A DNA stretch of 64,000 bases from Symsagittifera roscoffensis (GCF_963678635.1 NC_087065.1:31748252-31812251), one strand, 5' to 3'. Shown: positions 47,225-59,202, counted from the stretch's first letter. Program-made: numbers and translations. The notes: generated by a model not told the origin, from the sequence alone.

Positions 47225-47526
47225 TCAAAGTTGTTTTTGAAATTCAACTTTCTTTAATAATTTAGATTGTGGAATGAATGTTTTGTAATTTTTACATGGT
47301 TGATTTCTAAGTCGTGATGATTCTCTATGTTCTGATTTTTCTATTTGTTGTTGTGGTAAAAATTTTTCTATCATTTTCCTGTTTTTTCTTTCTTTTTGAT
47401 GTATTTTTGGGTCTGGCATTTTTTGATTGTTATAAGCTTTGGTTTGTTTTTGATTTTGATTTTAATGCTGAACGTTGTCTTGTTCATCTATTTCTTTTTC
47501 TGTATGTGGATGATGTTAAATAGCTT

Positions 47527-49474
47527 TTAAACCTGTGAAAGAATATAATTGAGGTAATTCGCGTAGTGCGTATTCTTTTGGGTAGTGAGCAGTAGATTGT
47601 TACGATGTTGAACAATTTCAATTTTATTTGAATCTGTGAGTTTATACGTTACGTCAGTGGGTTTTGCAATTGTTTGGTATGGTTCTTTTTGAAGGAGTTG
47701 AAACTTTCTAGAGATTCCTTTTTGCGTATTAAAGTTTGGTATTAAGACAAATGTTCCAATTTTCAAATCTGTGGCTGGTGTAAAGCGTGATTTAATTTGG
47801 TCGTTAATGTTTTGCCTTTGCAACAATTTCTTTGTTACTTTTTGGTAAATTTCATTGTCTTTTCATATCTATTTAAAATCCATTCGGTGTGTCTGCCGGA
47901 GGCTAATTTAAGAGTTCGTGGGTGATGAAAATGATCTTCATCATTAGTGTGTAAAGGTAGGTGACAACAAATTGAGTCTTTATTTGGTTGGCAATAACCT
48001 TGTGCATTTTTATGGGCATTTGCTGTAAACAAAATTGGTTTACGTGGCTTTTGATTAAAAACCATTTCGTATGGTGACATTCCTAAAGTAGTCGTGATTT
48101 GTGAATTATATGCTAAGGGAAATAATTTTTCATCTGCTGACCATTCTGTGTATCTTGTATCATTTCTATTTTTGATACATCTGAGATATTCTTCTAATGA
48201 AGGGTTCATACCTTCGACTAAACCGTTTGTCCAAGGTGCATGAGATGTACGTGGTTTATGTTTGATGTTATATAAGTGGCATAGTGTGATGATTTCATTA
48301 TTTTTGAATTCTGTACCGTTGTCTGTAACTAAGATTTCGGTTAATCCGAATTTAGCTATCCAATGTTCATAAAGTGTTGTGTAAGCATAATAAGCATTGC
48401 AATGTGGTACTGGGTTGAGTGCTACAATGACCATAATATAGGAGTTTCCTTCAGAGGATGGTGAAATTGGTCCTTTTGTATCGAATGAATTACGATGGTT
48501 GAAATATAAACTTTGTCCTTTAAAATCTTGTTTTTGTGGTAACTGTTTTTGATTTGGATAAAGTTTGTTCAATTGACATTTTATACAATCATTGCATAGT
48601 ATTTTTATCCAAATTGGTGCATTTGGGAAACAATTTTTTTTTTTTGTAAAATTCGAGTATGTTTTTTCTGATCCGGAGTGTACTTTTGTATTTTGGGTAT
48701 GTGAGATGTTAAAAGCTATTAATATCACACGTAAAGGAAGACAGGGAATTTAAGAATCATTTAATTGATATTCTAAAAGATCTGTATTTTCATTAATTAT
48801 TTTGTTATTAAATTTTCGGAAATATCGGAGGAGTGTTTTATTTCCTAAAATTGTGGTATCTGCTTTTACGGGCTTAGTTTTGTATTTGTGCCATGATTTT
48901 AGTTGTCTAATTACTGGGTCGAGATTTTGATATTGTTTTAAAAGTTCAATTGTAATTTTATCTGTTGGGGGGAGAAAAATATTGTCAATTTCTAGTTTTG
49001 ATAGGGGAAGTTTATCAAGTGGGTCATGGAGGTCAAAAACTTGATTTTTTGTGTATTTTGAATCATTTGTTTGCGGTCCTGATAAATTTATTTTATCGGT
49101 TAAATTTTCTTTTTCAATTAATGGAAAAAGGTCGTTTTTATGCGAGTGTTGTTTTATTCGCTTTTGTTGAGTATTATTTTTATCCATTATGAATATGGAA
49201 TTGGTTTAAAAGTGGATGTGCCTAGTAAATCAACTTCGTAGTGATTAATTTGGCAATCTAAGTAGAGTGGAAAATGTTGTAGATTATTTATTTGTGATTG
49301 ATCAATGTCAGTTTTTACTGCATATTTGCATTCTAGTCGGGGTGATGTTTCAACTTTTGCGAGATAAAATTTAATATTTTGTGGTATTTCACTGTAGTTT
49401 TTCGTGTGAGTAATTCTGGTGGCGTATTTCGACTTAATGTATCTGGTATTGCAAGGTTTTTTCCTGCTGTCCAA
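47527..49474 (-). pseudogene. Integrase with linker, DDE core and GPY-like end
   Basis: 49474-49187 and 49187-48750 are the linker (DPVIRQLKSWHKYK). The main ORF 48728-47835 has CNDCIKC of the zinc-binding N-domain, first Asp in SFDTKGP, second in LVTDNGTEF and Glu in NGLVEGMN, so the DDE triad is complete. 47826-47527 reads GTFVLIPNFNTQKGIS and KEPYQTI, like the GPY/F end of Ty3/gypsy integrases. Only one base-scale break near 47830 separates core and tail, making this the best preserved enzyme of the element. No chromodomain is seen. Confidence 0.88.
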
Positions 49475-49620
49475 ACTTTATGTAAGTTTGGAAATTTCAT
49501 TAGAATTAGTTAAAATCTCTAAACTCTATGATTTGGATTTGATTTTTGTGTAATGAGAAATATAATTGGTTTGTGATCTGTGAATAGAACTGTTGGGTGT
49601 TTTGATCCAAGTATCAGAAA

Positions 49621-49983
49621 TTAATATTCTGTAAGTGTATATTTTATAGCTGTACATTCTCTCAGTAGAGTTGAGAGTCGTAGCTCTGCTTGTGGGAATA
49701 ATCGTGAATTTGCTGATATAAGATTCATTTTATTTGTTCCACTATGTGACTGTAGCAATGCTGCGCCGATGCCAAAAATTGAAGCATCGCACATTTTATA
49801 GAATGGTTGATTTGGATCTGGAATTGTGTTTGAGATTTGTTCTGTCAAAAGCTTTTTAATTTCTTCAAATCGTGTTTGATGTTCAGTGGTCCATTCAAAA
49901 TTATTTTGTTGCCTGAAGATGGTATAGAAGGGTCTTAAGTATAATTGCATTTTGTAAACATATTTACTTAAGAAAATTAACAT
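49621..49983 (-). pseudogene. RNase H domain
   Basis: FEWTTEHQTRFEEIKKLL is the RT-to-RNase H connection. CDASIFGIGAALLQ holds the first catalytic Asp and RECTAIKYTL the Glu. After the stop at 49621 a neighbouring frame adds VLFTDHKPI with another Asp. Removes the RNA strand of the hybrid in reverse transcription. Confidence 0.8.
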
Positions 49984-50176
49984 TCCAAGGAATTCTTAGT
50001 TTTTCTTTTTATTTGTAGGTGGCTGATGTTTTTGGATTGCATCAAAGCGTGATTTTAATGGAGTGATAGTGTTTCGTTCAATATTATGTCCTAAAATTTA
50101 TCGCGTGTTAGAAAGAAGTGTGATTTATCGGGGGCTGCCTTCAGATATTCGTTCTGAAGTATTTTATGATACTGTT

Positions 50177-50749
50177 CTAAAACTGTAAACATTTCTTCTT
50201 TAGTTTGTGATTGCATAAAAACATATCATCTAAGTATGCGATTGCATTTTTCTTGAGTATTAGTGGTATAAAAATTTTACTCAAAAAAGCTGAAAAAGCT
50301 GCTTGTCCTATGGATATTCCATAGAACAAGCTATTAAATTCATATTGTTGATTTCCGATAACAAAATGTGTTAAACGTCGTGATTGTTCATCTAGTGGCA
50401 TTTGATTATAAGCACTATTCATATCTGCGGTTGTGAAATATTTACCATTTATCTTTGTTAAGATAACTTGTATGGGTTCAATAGGCCAATTGCATTTTGA
50501 TTCGTCAATTAGTGAATTGAGGTATCTAGCGTCTAAAACTATTTTTAGTGATTCACCTTTTGCTAGAATGATAACAGGGTTAATGAAGGTGTTACCTTTT
50601 GGTTGTTCTTCTTTATTTACTGGTGAGATAATTTCGTATTGTTCTAAAATGCCAAGTAATCTGTTTACCTTGTCGTGTAAACGAATCGGTACTTTACTTT
50701 CTCTTTGTTTTTTGAAAACTGCGTCAGGTTTTAACGGGAGGTGTAGCAA
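50177..50749 (-). pseudogene. Reverse transcriptase domain
   Basis: 190 codons with palm motifs: LDARYLN, motif A TADMNSAYNQMPLD with the first catalytic Asp, the segment FNSLFYGISIGQAAFSAFLS in place of the common PFGL-AP-F signature, and motif C YLDD at 50225-50236 with both catalytic Asp. The usual order and spacing are kept. Thumb and connection are lost to a frameshift after 50177. The unusual motif B wording suggests a diverged gypsy-like lineage. Confidence 0.88.
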
Positions 50750-51620
50750 TGAACTAGTTTTATCAACGTCAAATTCTGATGCTGCATAGACTTTTGAATT
50801 TTTTTTACCGTTGTTTTTCTAATTTACCAAATTCAATTTGTGTAATTTGTGAGTGTTCAAAATTAAACTTTGTTAAAAATTTTTGTTGCTCTTTTGTGTA
50901 ATTTGTTATATTGAATGTCGGTTTAAAATATGGTGTTTTTGTGAAATAATATGTATTTCTTTTCTCCTTACTTATTATATTATTTATGGATAATTCTTCG
51001 TCAAGAATTGTTGATTGGCAAATATCTAATAATTGGAGTATATTATTAATGCAGTAGGCTATTTCAATTATAGGAATTTCAATATTTCAATTTCACAATA
51101 TCCTAAAAGTCCTAAGAGTAATGTTATTTGATATGGTGTATTGTTATACATGTGTATTGAAATGATGTCGGAATTCGTATTTTTCAGTATTTTATGGATG
51201 AGATTGTAATTTTGAACAATTTGTGGATAGGTTTAAATTCGAAGTCTGACATGAAAAAATGTTGTTTATTTTGATTTTTTTTATGCTGGTGAACTTGTTT
51301 TACTGAGAAGTTATATATATATTTCCTGATAGTGGTTTCAGGTTTTTCCGTTGTTGATTGTAAATGGGATAAAATTTTGAAAAAAAATGGTGGTTGTTTA
51401 TTTAATCTTTGGAAGAATGTTAGGGCTGTATTTTTAGTTTTTGTGTATTTATCTTTGATATGGATCTTACTGTTGTTGTTGGTATATATTTAGATATAAA
51501 TGGTATGCCAATGATAGTGTGTTTAATATCAGTATTATGAAATACTTGTTTAAATGGTTTGTTCAAAATCTTGTTTTGTTCCATTGTTCTTGTGGGCAGA
51601 AGGAGTAATTGGATTTTTCC

Positions 51621-51902
51621 CTAATTTACTAATGTTGATCCTTGTGCTGTTGCTAATTTACTAGAGGTTTCAAGAGGTGTTAAATTTGGATGCAATGTTT
51701 TGATTTCATTCAATGCCGGAATTTTAATTATATTTGATTCTGCTCCTGAGTCAATTAAAAAATCAATTTCAAGATCTGGTGGTTGATTTTCTTTGTTTCT
51801 TGGGCTCTCTAAGAGAAATAGAATTGTCCAAATTTTTTCTCTTGGTTGTTTTGTTTGTATGTTTTGATACAAAAAACTTTGTGTTTGAGCATTGTGATTC
51901 AT
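51621..51902 (-). pseudogene. Retropepsin-like aspartic protease domain
   Basis: FLIDSGAESNII carries the DSGA active-site motif of retroviral aspartic proteases, which cut Gag-Pol. It overlaps in another frame the end of 52212-51769, which holds the acidic linker, so a frameshift lies between. The domain is about the right place after the nucleocapsid. Confidence 0.8.
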
Positions 51903-52139
51903 CTTTTTTATCGGGTTTAACTACCGTGTTAATTTTGTTTACTTCTTGTGTAGTTTGTGTATTATTGATGGGTCCAATATAGTAATTGTGAAGAAGTTCC
52001 AATTGATTTTCATATATTTGTGAAGTGAAAGGTTGTTCATATATGATAGGTTCATAGTCATTTTCGACTGTTATCATATTTACAGAGATGGTATTATCTG
52101 TATCACTTTCAGTATCCGATGATTCACAATTTATAAGAT

Positions 52140-52985
52140 TTAGTTGCAGTTCGTTACTTCCTGTGTCATCAATACCTGGGGGGTCTGAAGTTGTTTCTTC
52201 ATTTGTTTGCACTTGATTAATGTGTCTTTGATGTTTTGGTGTGCTTTTTCTGTATCGATGTTTAGAATCGGGATAGCGGTTATTATTCCTATGTGGTGAC
52301 TGGGAATAATTTCTGTATCGATTATCGTAACTTGAGTTTCGATTCTGTTAATTATTTCGAGATCTGTTTTGATAGTTATCATTTGATCTGTGATAATTTG
52401 ATCTATTATATGAAATATTCCTTGATCTATTGTTTGGATAATTCTGATTTCGGTTATTAGAATAACTTCTATTTGTATTGTGTGAATAGTTTCTATTTCT
52501 GTTATATGATGAGTTTCGTGTTCTATTATTGGAAAAGTGTCTATTCCTTGGGTTTGAATGGGAACTGGATCCAGAAACAAATTCTGTTGTGTTTGAATTC
52601 GATCGTGAATAGTTATTTTGGTTATTTTGGCTATTCGATCGGTTATATCTATTTTGTGAGAACTTTCGTGAATTTCCTCGTTCGGGTGATCTACCTCTAT
52701 AATTTGAGTTTTATGGTGGTTGATTTCTTGAGTAAGTTGAGTTTCTTGGAAGTGGTTTTCCTGAACTGTTATTACTATATATATTTTTGTTTGGTAGATT
52801 TTGGTCTTTTTTCATGTATTGATAGAATGATTTATTTGGTTCTTTGTGCTTTTGAGGTTTTTCTGATTGTCTTGTTGATTTTGTCTACATTCGGAAATAC
52901 TGTGTCTGTATTGTCCGCAATAATTACACCATTTTTTGATAGATGGTTTGCCTTTAAAAATTGGATGTTGTTCGTAGGTATTTAG
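52140..52985 (-). pseudogene. Nucleocapsid zinc knuckle and Arg/Asn/Ser-rich tail
   Basis: One CCHC knuckle, CNYC-4-H-4-C (about 52942-52901), followed by a long low-complexity run of RN, RS and NY pairs (SRNISYNRSN, NYSRSNSN) with an in-frame TAA near 52708 and further stops. A frame shifted by one over the same DNA looks Ile/Thr-rich and is a shadow. The basic repeats suit RNA binding. Confidence 0.75.
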
Positions 52986-53005
52986 TAATTCAGTAATTTT
53001 TTCAA

Positions 53006-55471
53006 TCAGGTCTGTATCTGATTCTTGAATGTTATATATATATGTGTAGTATTTGTTTCAATCCGATTAACATATTGTTGTTTTAGATTTTCTGTTTCGT
53101 CAAGTTTCATTGTGATTTCTGCTTGTTCTAGTTTATCTACTAGTTTTCGAAAATCTAAATCTGGCTCTCGAATTGAAGAAGGATGAGATGCTCTCTTTTT
53201 TATTGCTATCTTCCTTAATTGAGGTGTTAAGGTCATCATTAAAATTTCTGTCATTTTTGTGTTTTTATAGTCATGTGTATTAAGTGAATATGCTTTTCGA
53301 ACTAGTGTTTCGATGCGTACTGCTAATTGTTTGATGGTTTCATTTGGTAATCTGGGTATTTCGTTGCATAAAACTCTTTGATGTTGTTTGTTTCTTTCAG
53401 AATCAAGCATTTTTGAAAATTCTTGTGTGAATCTTTTCCAATCTGATTTTATTTCTTTGGGTAATACTGAAAACCATGTTTGAGCTGCGCCATCTAGTGT
53501 TGTTTGTATTAACGCTGTGTGTCTATGTATCCAATTTTGATGTAGTGGCGTATTAATTGGTTCGGGTCCTGTATTTAAAATTAAATTTGCTGTTACTGCA
53601 TTTAGATAATCTTCTACAGAATATTCAGGGTCTGTTCCTGGGAATACCATTAATGGTTTATTCGATGTTTTTGATGATCCACCCAAGAGGTATGGATTCA
53701 TAGTCATCTGTAGTGATTCTGTTGCATTTGGCATTTGTGAAAAATTTGAAAGTTGATTTTTTTGTGATTTCATGTTGCTGAAGTTAATATGGGAGCGGTA
53801 TTTCTTTTTGCATTTGGGTTGGTTGATAAGAATGCATTAACATTGGGTTTTGTGGTTGTATTGGTTGAAAAGATTTTGTGTTAAATGGGTTTTGTATAAG
53901 CATTTGTTGTGGATTTTGAATATCTGCTGGATTTTGTGGGTAAATTTTCATATTTTGAGATGGTTGAGATTGTCGCGGTCTCTGTGTGCGATATTCTTTA
54001 TTATACGGTGCAAAAATATCTGGTTGATGATAATCATCGTCATCAGATGATAAATAGTTTGTGTTATATGGTGTATGTCGTTTATTTTTATTCTGTTGAA
54101 AAAATGGGTAATTTTCACTATAATCCTGTGTAGGTTGTGGATTATCTGGAAAATTTACTGAATTGGTCGATGTTTTTGGAAGATTCCAATAATGAGAACA
54201 TACGTGATTTAAATTTTGTGTAGTTTTTTGGGGAGGTTGATTTGTTTTTGGTTGGTGTGCTTAATTATAATTGTGTTCTGCAAAAGTGTTTCTTATGAAC
54301 GTTTTTCGTCTTTTGACGGTATTGATATTGTTCTATATGTTTGATAGTCCATATGTGAATCTTTTGGAGCAACCGAAGTTTTAACGGTTGATTGTAAGGT
54401 TACCTGTGTTAGCGATATACTTGTATTTCTTGGTGTTGTCAGATTTGGGTGTATTGGTGAAATACTTTGTTGTGTAGTTGTCTTGTTGTTTGGACGATTT
54501 CTTCATTTATGAAGTGTGATGGTGTTTGAATATCTTGTTGTGTAAAATTTCTGGTTCGATTGAGATTTTCATTATGTATGACTGTTGAATTTAAGCTGTT
54601 ATTTCGTGTATCAGGTAAAAATGTATTATAAATTAATGGTGTTGCGTCAATCGTTAATGGTATTACTTTAACATAATCTCTGTGGAAAGATATTGTACTT
54701 ATTGCTTGACTCGAGATATCTTGTGGAAAATTTAGAAATGCTGGATGAGACCATTCAGGGTTCCAAACGTAATCTGATTGTTCTGAAAGGACAGTGTCGT
54801 CATTGGTATTTTGAGGTCTAAAATTTTTTCTTGCTTGTGAAATCAAATCTAAATTGTGGGTGAAATAATCTAATAAAAACCATGCTAAAATCTTTTGCAA
54901 ATCATGTTTAGTGTTTTGTGAAACATCATGTTTGGTAAAATTTTCTCAAATTCTATGTAGAAATGTTGAACATACTGTGATTTCAATTCGTACTTTTGTA
55001 TGTTTGGATGTTTCGGTTGGTGATATACTTTGAACTTCTGTTTTTTCTAATATAGATATATAACTATATATTACTGCAAAAACTTCGTTAGTGAATATGG
55101 AGTTTGCTCTTTGTGAATTATGATATTGTATGCTTTTGATATATTCTATGAATACTTTTGAAGGTTCTAATTCAATATCGTCTGTTTGAATTACAAATAT
55201 ACCATGGGCTGTATTTGGTGTGCTGAATTGTATGGTGTAGATTCCGTATTGTTGTGTTAGATTACATATGTCTTTCAAATAATGTTCTATAATTTGTCTT
55301 TTGATTTATACATCCGGGAATTCTACTTTGTATGGACTGATTCCTGGTTCAAACAAATTTATGCGTAAGTTCTTACAAAATCGTGTTTGTCCTCTGTCAT
55401 CGAGTGAATCTATAAGAAAGGGAAAAACCTTTTTCTTCATCTGGACTTTCGTCACTTTGAGTTTGGCTCAT
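53006..55471 (-). pseudogene. gag, broken copy
   Basis: Starts at ATG 55471 (MSQTQSDES). A T-run shift soon follows. Pieces at 55278-54946, 54900-54439 and 53773-53006 match, in order, the open gag frame of the + strand element at 61371-64000: a helical N-domain, a Gln/Thr/Pro-rich linker, and the capsid-like segment MVFPGTDPEYSVEDYLNAVT to DKLEQAEITMKL. Capsid-forming polyprotein of the element. Confidence 0.85.
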
Positions 55472-55526
55472 TTTTTCATTTGATGACTGTTAAAATATAA
55501 CTATCAATGTGTCTAATTGGTTGATT

Positions 55527-55920
55527 TCAATTATACAGGTGTACTGGTTTGTGTTTATATTGCTTTTTTATTCTTCTTTTTCCTCTTTTTGATGAATTTG
55601 AAGTTGTTTCTGATTCTGAGTCGGAAAAATATAATTGATCATGAATGGGGCAGTTTTTATTTATTGATTCTTTTAAATTGTATAGTTCGTCTAAGCCTTT
55701 GGCTTCTGATTCAGAAATTGCGCTTCTATTTTTTTCGAAAATCTTTTTCGTGTGACTTGTTTTTGTTTGTTTATAATTTTTCTTTTATTGTTTGTCGTTT
55801 TGTTCGAAGGTATCCAACTGTTTGTGTATGTGGAGTGATTACAAGATCGTATTTTTGGTTGTCTAATTCACAATTGTGTAAAACGATTGTTTGTTTATTT
55901 CCTAATTTTTTGAATGACAT
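55527..55920 (-). pseudogene. Leader ORF-B, frameshifted copy
   Basis: ATG at 55920 (MSFKKLGNKQTIVLHN). A one-base loss in an A-run near 55790 breaks it; the rest matches the intact 60862-61248 copy to a stop at 55527-55529. The plus-strand ORF over this region is antisense and rejected. Confidence 0.65.
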
Positions 55921-56689
55921 AAAGTGTTAACTTACTTAATCTTACTTAGGGGTAGTGATTGTGTTCAAGGGTTGGAGAATAGTAAATCGATCCACAAGGT
56001 TCAGGTATAATTAGAACGCAAGGAGTTCGTTCGATACTATTTTAAACTTATTAAGTCTAAGATCTATCATGGGTCTGGTAAAAGGAGGGTTCAAGTGAAG
56101 GATGAATAACCGAAATTCTTCATTGTTTAGCCTAATTTGAATGGTTAGTTTTATTTAAAAATTTCTATTAGTCCTGGGTCTTTTGAAAAGGTTGGATAGT
56201 GAATCGACGTTTGAGGTCGTTAGACACTTGCTAAGTGGGTGGGGGAGAACAAAATTGTTTTTTTTTGATCCAAGGATAGACCTTGATGATCAGATTTTAA
56301 AATAAATGAGATAGAAAATTTATAAAGATCCAAGGATAAGCCTTGATGCTCTAATTTAAAATTAAGTGAATTTAAGTTTGAAATGGTTAAAATTTATTTG
56401 ATAAAAAGGTTTAGTTTTTAAATGATGTTAGTGAGCTTATGATTGCTGTTATGTTTAGATGATGAAGCTGGAACAACAAGATGGTTTATACTTACTAACT
56501 ATTTATTGTCATGCTACTCATTTTAGTTTTCATTTTCAATAATTTTTTTCCAAATATGTTTTATATAATACTGCAGAAATTAAGGGAACGATCTGAGATC
56601 TTTTTATCAATCGTCAATGTACATTAATAATTTTGTTTAGCGCCTGAAATAATCATGAAGATTTCCTTCAAAATTTTATGTTTGCAAAT

Positions 56690-56980
56690 GAAAATCTAAA
56701 TTCATTGCTAATAAGATTCTAAATATAAAAGTTTGTGTTGGCTTTTGCCGTATAAACATAAAACTAAATGGTAAGTTTCTACGTAGTCGTATATCGTCTC
56801 TTGTCCGAGGTCTTCTTCCAATACCGGCTAGTTCTAGTGTTTTCGGAATATCGGCTCTGATCTATTGAGTCGTAGAGACATTTCAATTAAGTTATTATCG
56901 TGTAACATTTTGAAAAAGTTTTGTCTAATTTCTAATCTATATTTGGTTAAATCTAAGCTATTAAGGACTTATTCGAGACT
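56690..56980 (-). pseudogene. Leader ORF-A, frameshifted copy
   Basis: Open from just after the primer site through MLHDNNLIEMSLRLNRSEPIF, then one indel near 56845, then GRRPRTRDDIRLRRN and QKPTQTFIFRILLAMN. Amino-acid agreement with 59640-59933 across the shift argues for past coding function. Confidence 0.5.
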
Positions 56981-56993
56981 TATGGTCGCACCA
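56978..56993 (-). promoter_or_regulatory. Primer-binding site of the 18.5-kb element
   Basis: TGGTGCGACCATAAGT two bases inside the 5' LTR; starts with TGG as sites for tRNA CCA ends do. The matching tRNA would end ATGGTCGCACCA; its identity is not assigned. Confidence 0.6.
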
Positions 56994-56995
56994 GA

Positions 56996-57405
56996 TGAGT
57001 TATGACCGATGTGGTTAACTCATAGAGTAGTTTCGGATAGGGTACACCGTCTGCTCGTCACGCTATCTTATTTTCGGCCGGATAGATTCGTGCAACTTCT
57101 TTGTCTAATACTGATCCTAATCTCACTCTTATATCTACTAGTCTCAGGGTGTTTAACTAGTCTCTGCTAGGCTCAACAGATCTAGAGTATACTGGCTTAT
57201 TGCAACTGCTGAAGTTCTCTTGGAGAGGTAACTAATTTCTAAGTTAAATTCAAATCTCTCTGGTGCTGAAATTACAAGTAATTTCAGCACTTACAAATAA
57301 GTGGGTTGTTAGTTGGATGGACTATGATTGGTTAATATTAAATATTTTACAGTGGTAAAAAATCTAATTTATCCAATAAGAAAATGTAGTTTAGATCAGG
57401 TTCCA
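56996..57405 (-). repeat. 5' LTR of the 18.5-kb element
   Basis: 410 bp, same ends as 38884-39293. Palindrome at 57263-57290. Confidence 0.93.
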
Positions 57406-58890
57406 GGGGGGTTAAACTGGTCATCCCCTCGCCCCCTCAAGCTTTCTTATCCCCCCCCCCCCCAGCTAAAGGGGCAGGGTGAACTGGAGGGTAAATGGTG
57501 GGAGGGGGGGTATACTGGGGGGGGGGGGGGGGTAGTAAACTGGTGGGTGGTTATATACTGGGTACTGGGGGCTTAACTGGCTGGGGGGGGGGGGGGTAAA
57601 ATGAGGTGTTAAACTACGATGAATTAGAAAAAGTAGAGACAAAAAATATATAAATTTTTTTCTTAAGTGTAACATTTTATGAAACATAACACGTAGCAAC
57701 TACACTAAACAGGAAATGAGATAATTTTGAACAAAAGTGTAAATTTCATGAATAACCCCTCGAAAAAATCCATTATAATCGATTATAATCGATTATATTG
57801 GATTTTATTGGGATAAAAAATGTTAGGATTATAATCCATTTTTGATGGATTTTAATCGATTCTTTTGTCTTTTTATAGAGGCTGACCATATTATGACAAA
57901 ATAATCGATTTTGATCCATGGCTCGGATCAATTCTCGTGCGGGTTAAAAGATCAATTCTTAAATTCATTTGATCATACTTTCGTTTGTTCATTTCCATAT
58001 TGGCTGTTTGAATATAGTCACACTTTTTGCGGATTCCTTACAAAATCCAGATTCTACTAGTAAATTGCGAAATCCATTATTTTTAGCATCTTTTGCTTGT
58101 TGCGGATTGTACGATACCTTTGAGGGTGTCCCTGGGTATGAGTGCTTTGGTGTCCACTGTCCTCCATCTCGGGTGGGTATCTGACATACAATTGGAACGA
58201 CACAGCACCCCCTGCTAACTCACTCTTCTGGGGGTAGCGTCCCCACCATAGCACGTCTGTGTAGGATGATTTGCTTAAATAAAAAACTGAATTATGAGTT
58301 AAGATTTTCCCAACGAAAATGGTAAACAATTATCCTAATTGCTTGAATATTTGGTTAAAATATTTTTGTTTTTCAAGGATAGTTTAGTCAATCTTCCAAA
58401 TTTAACTCGATGAATTCTCATGATTCCAAAAACATCTGAGTAGTTCGGTCTTTCTTACCTGCCGAAAGATTATAAGATTCTAATTGATTTATGGGCATAG
58501 TTTCAGTTGACAAACATCTGCGCAAAAAAAATCTGCCCATTATTATAACACCCTCTCTCTCTTCTATAATAAAAGCATTACTGTGACAATATTTTGGGCT
58601 GGGCTTTGGGTATAGAAGGGCTCTTTTGAGCGACGAGCCGGGAAATCTACCTTGAAATTCGGCGAAACCTTTGATGTTTTGATATCTCTACAATTGCTTA
58701 AATAAAAAGATGTAGAAAAAGTGGCTGGCTGACCGAAATTTCAACTCACATTTTGGAATCTGATCGATCGCACGTGAACGCATTTTCGTCGCAGAAGTTA
58801 GTCACGCTTTCAGCTACCGTTTCTCGTGAAGTTAATTCAATTTCACTCGAAGCCTAAATCATGAAACGACTCTCAAACATTCTTAAACAT
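57406..58890. other. Flank between the two subfamily A elements
   Basis: 57425-57600 is a G-rich sister of the left flank (CCCCCTCAAGCTTTC, AGCTAAAGGGGCAGGGT, TAAACTGG repeats). 57765-57930 repeats the AATCGATTATAATCC motif. 58057-58260 is somewhat GC-richer without an identifiable gene. ORFs across G-runs are not trusted. Confidence 0.55.
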
Positions 58891-58958
58891 GAATCAAAAA
58901 TTCTACTCAAAGTTTAAAAATATACTCATTTTTAAACTTTGAAAAGAATTTTTGATTC
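58891..58958. repeat. 68-base hairpin, 31-bp arms
   Basis: Arms 58891-58921 and 58928-58958 pair at 29 of 31 positions with a six-base loop (ATACTC). Pairing may extend several bases outward (TAAACAT with AGGTTTA). Size resembles a microRNA precursor or a snap-back inverted repeat; no expression evidence. Confidence 0.8.
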
Positions 58959-59202
58959 AGGTTTACATTTGTCATACACACAGATCCGCAAAGTTTGAAT
59001 ATCAGCAGAACCATTACTTGGAGCAGCAACATTTTGCAAAAAAAATTTGATTCTGAGTATCTCAAACACAGAAGAGAGCCGAGTGTTATGGTGTATTTTT
59101 ATTATCATTACTAGCTATTAAGCCATTTTTGGCCTAGTAGTTACACTCGTAAATCAAATTACATACCTAACTAAAGTTTCTATTTAATTTTTTTGAGCCT
59201 TG
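58959..59202. other. Short flank before the + strand element
   Basis: No feature seen. CCTTG before the LTR at 59198-59202 would be one side of a target duplication, whose partner is outside the window. Confidence 0.4.

Larger units (their letters stand above)
47225..52212 (-). pseudogene. pol region (protease, RT, RNase H, integrase), broken
   Basis: Ordered as protease, reverse transcriptase, RNase H, integrase, then a basic tail (47419-47225, CKNYKTFIPQSKLLKKVEF). At least six frame changes or stops separate the pieces. The linker from protease to RT (51620-50750) is open only in short runs. Read with gag upstream, it would form the usual Gag-Pol unit. Confidence 0.85.
38884..57405 (-). 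mobile_element. Complete 18.5-kb Ty3/gypsy-like env-bearing LTR element, subfamily A, decayed
   Basis: Two 410-bp LTRs bound 18,522 bp. GGGG flanks both sides (38880-38883 and 57406-57409), fitting a 4-bp target duplication, though the site is G-rich. On the minus strand the order is LTR, primer site, leader ORF-A, ORF-B, gag, protease, reverse transcriptase, RNase H, integrase, two-helix protein, Pro-rich ORF, env, Ser/Thr/Pro-rich ORF, ORF-Y, 3' region, LTR. Integrase after RNase H is the Ty3/gypsy order. The LTRs differ at about 22 of 410 positions by eye (about 5%), so insertion is not recent. Every large gene carries lesions. The length is about twice that of usual gypsy elements. Confidence 0.92.

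Noticed and set aside
52140-52580. Ile/Thr-rich 146-codon minus-strand ORF
   Set aside because: A one-base-shifted reading of the Arg/Asn/Ser-rich tail.
52473-52985. 170-codon plus-strand ORF opposite the nucleocapsid tail
   Set aside because: Antisense shadow of the Arg/Asn/Ser repeat; Tyr/Phe/Val-rich by codon complement.
55517-55930. 137-codon plus-strand hydrophobic ORF, also 61028-61258 on the minus strand
   Set aside because: Both are antisense readings of ORF-B, whose sense frame is intact at 60862-61248.
56978-56993. Naming the primer tRNA
   Set aside because: The expected end ATGGTCGCACCA did not fit a tRNA I could identify with confidence.
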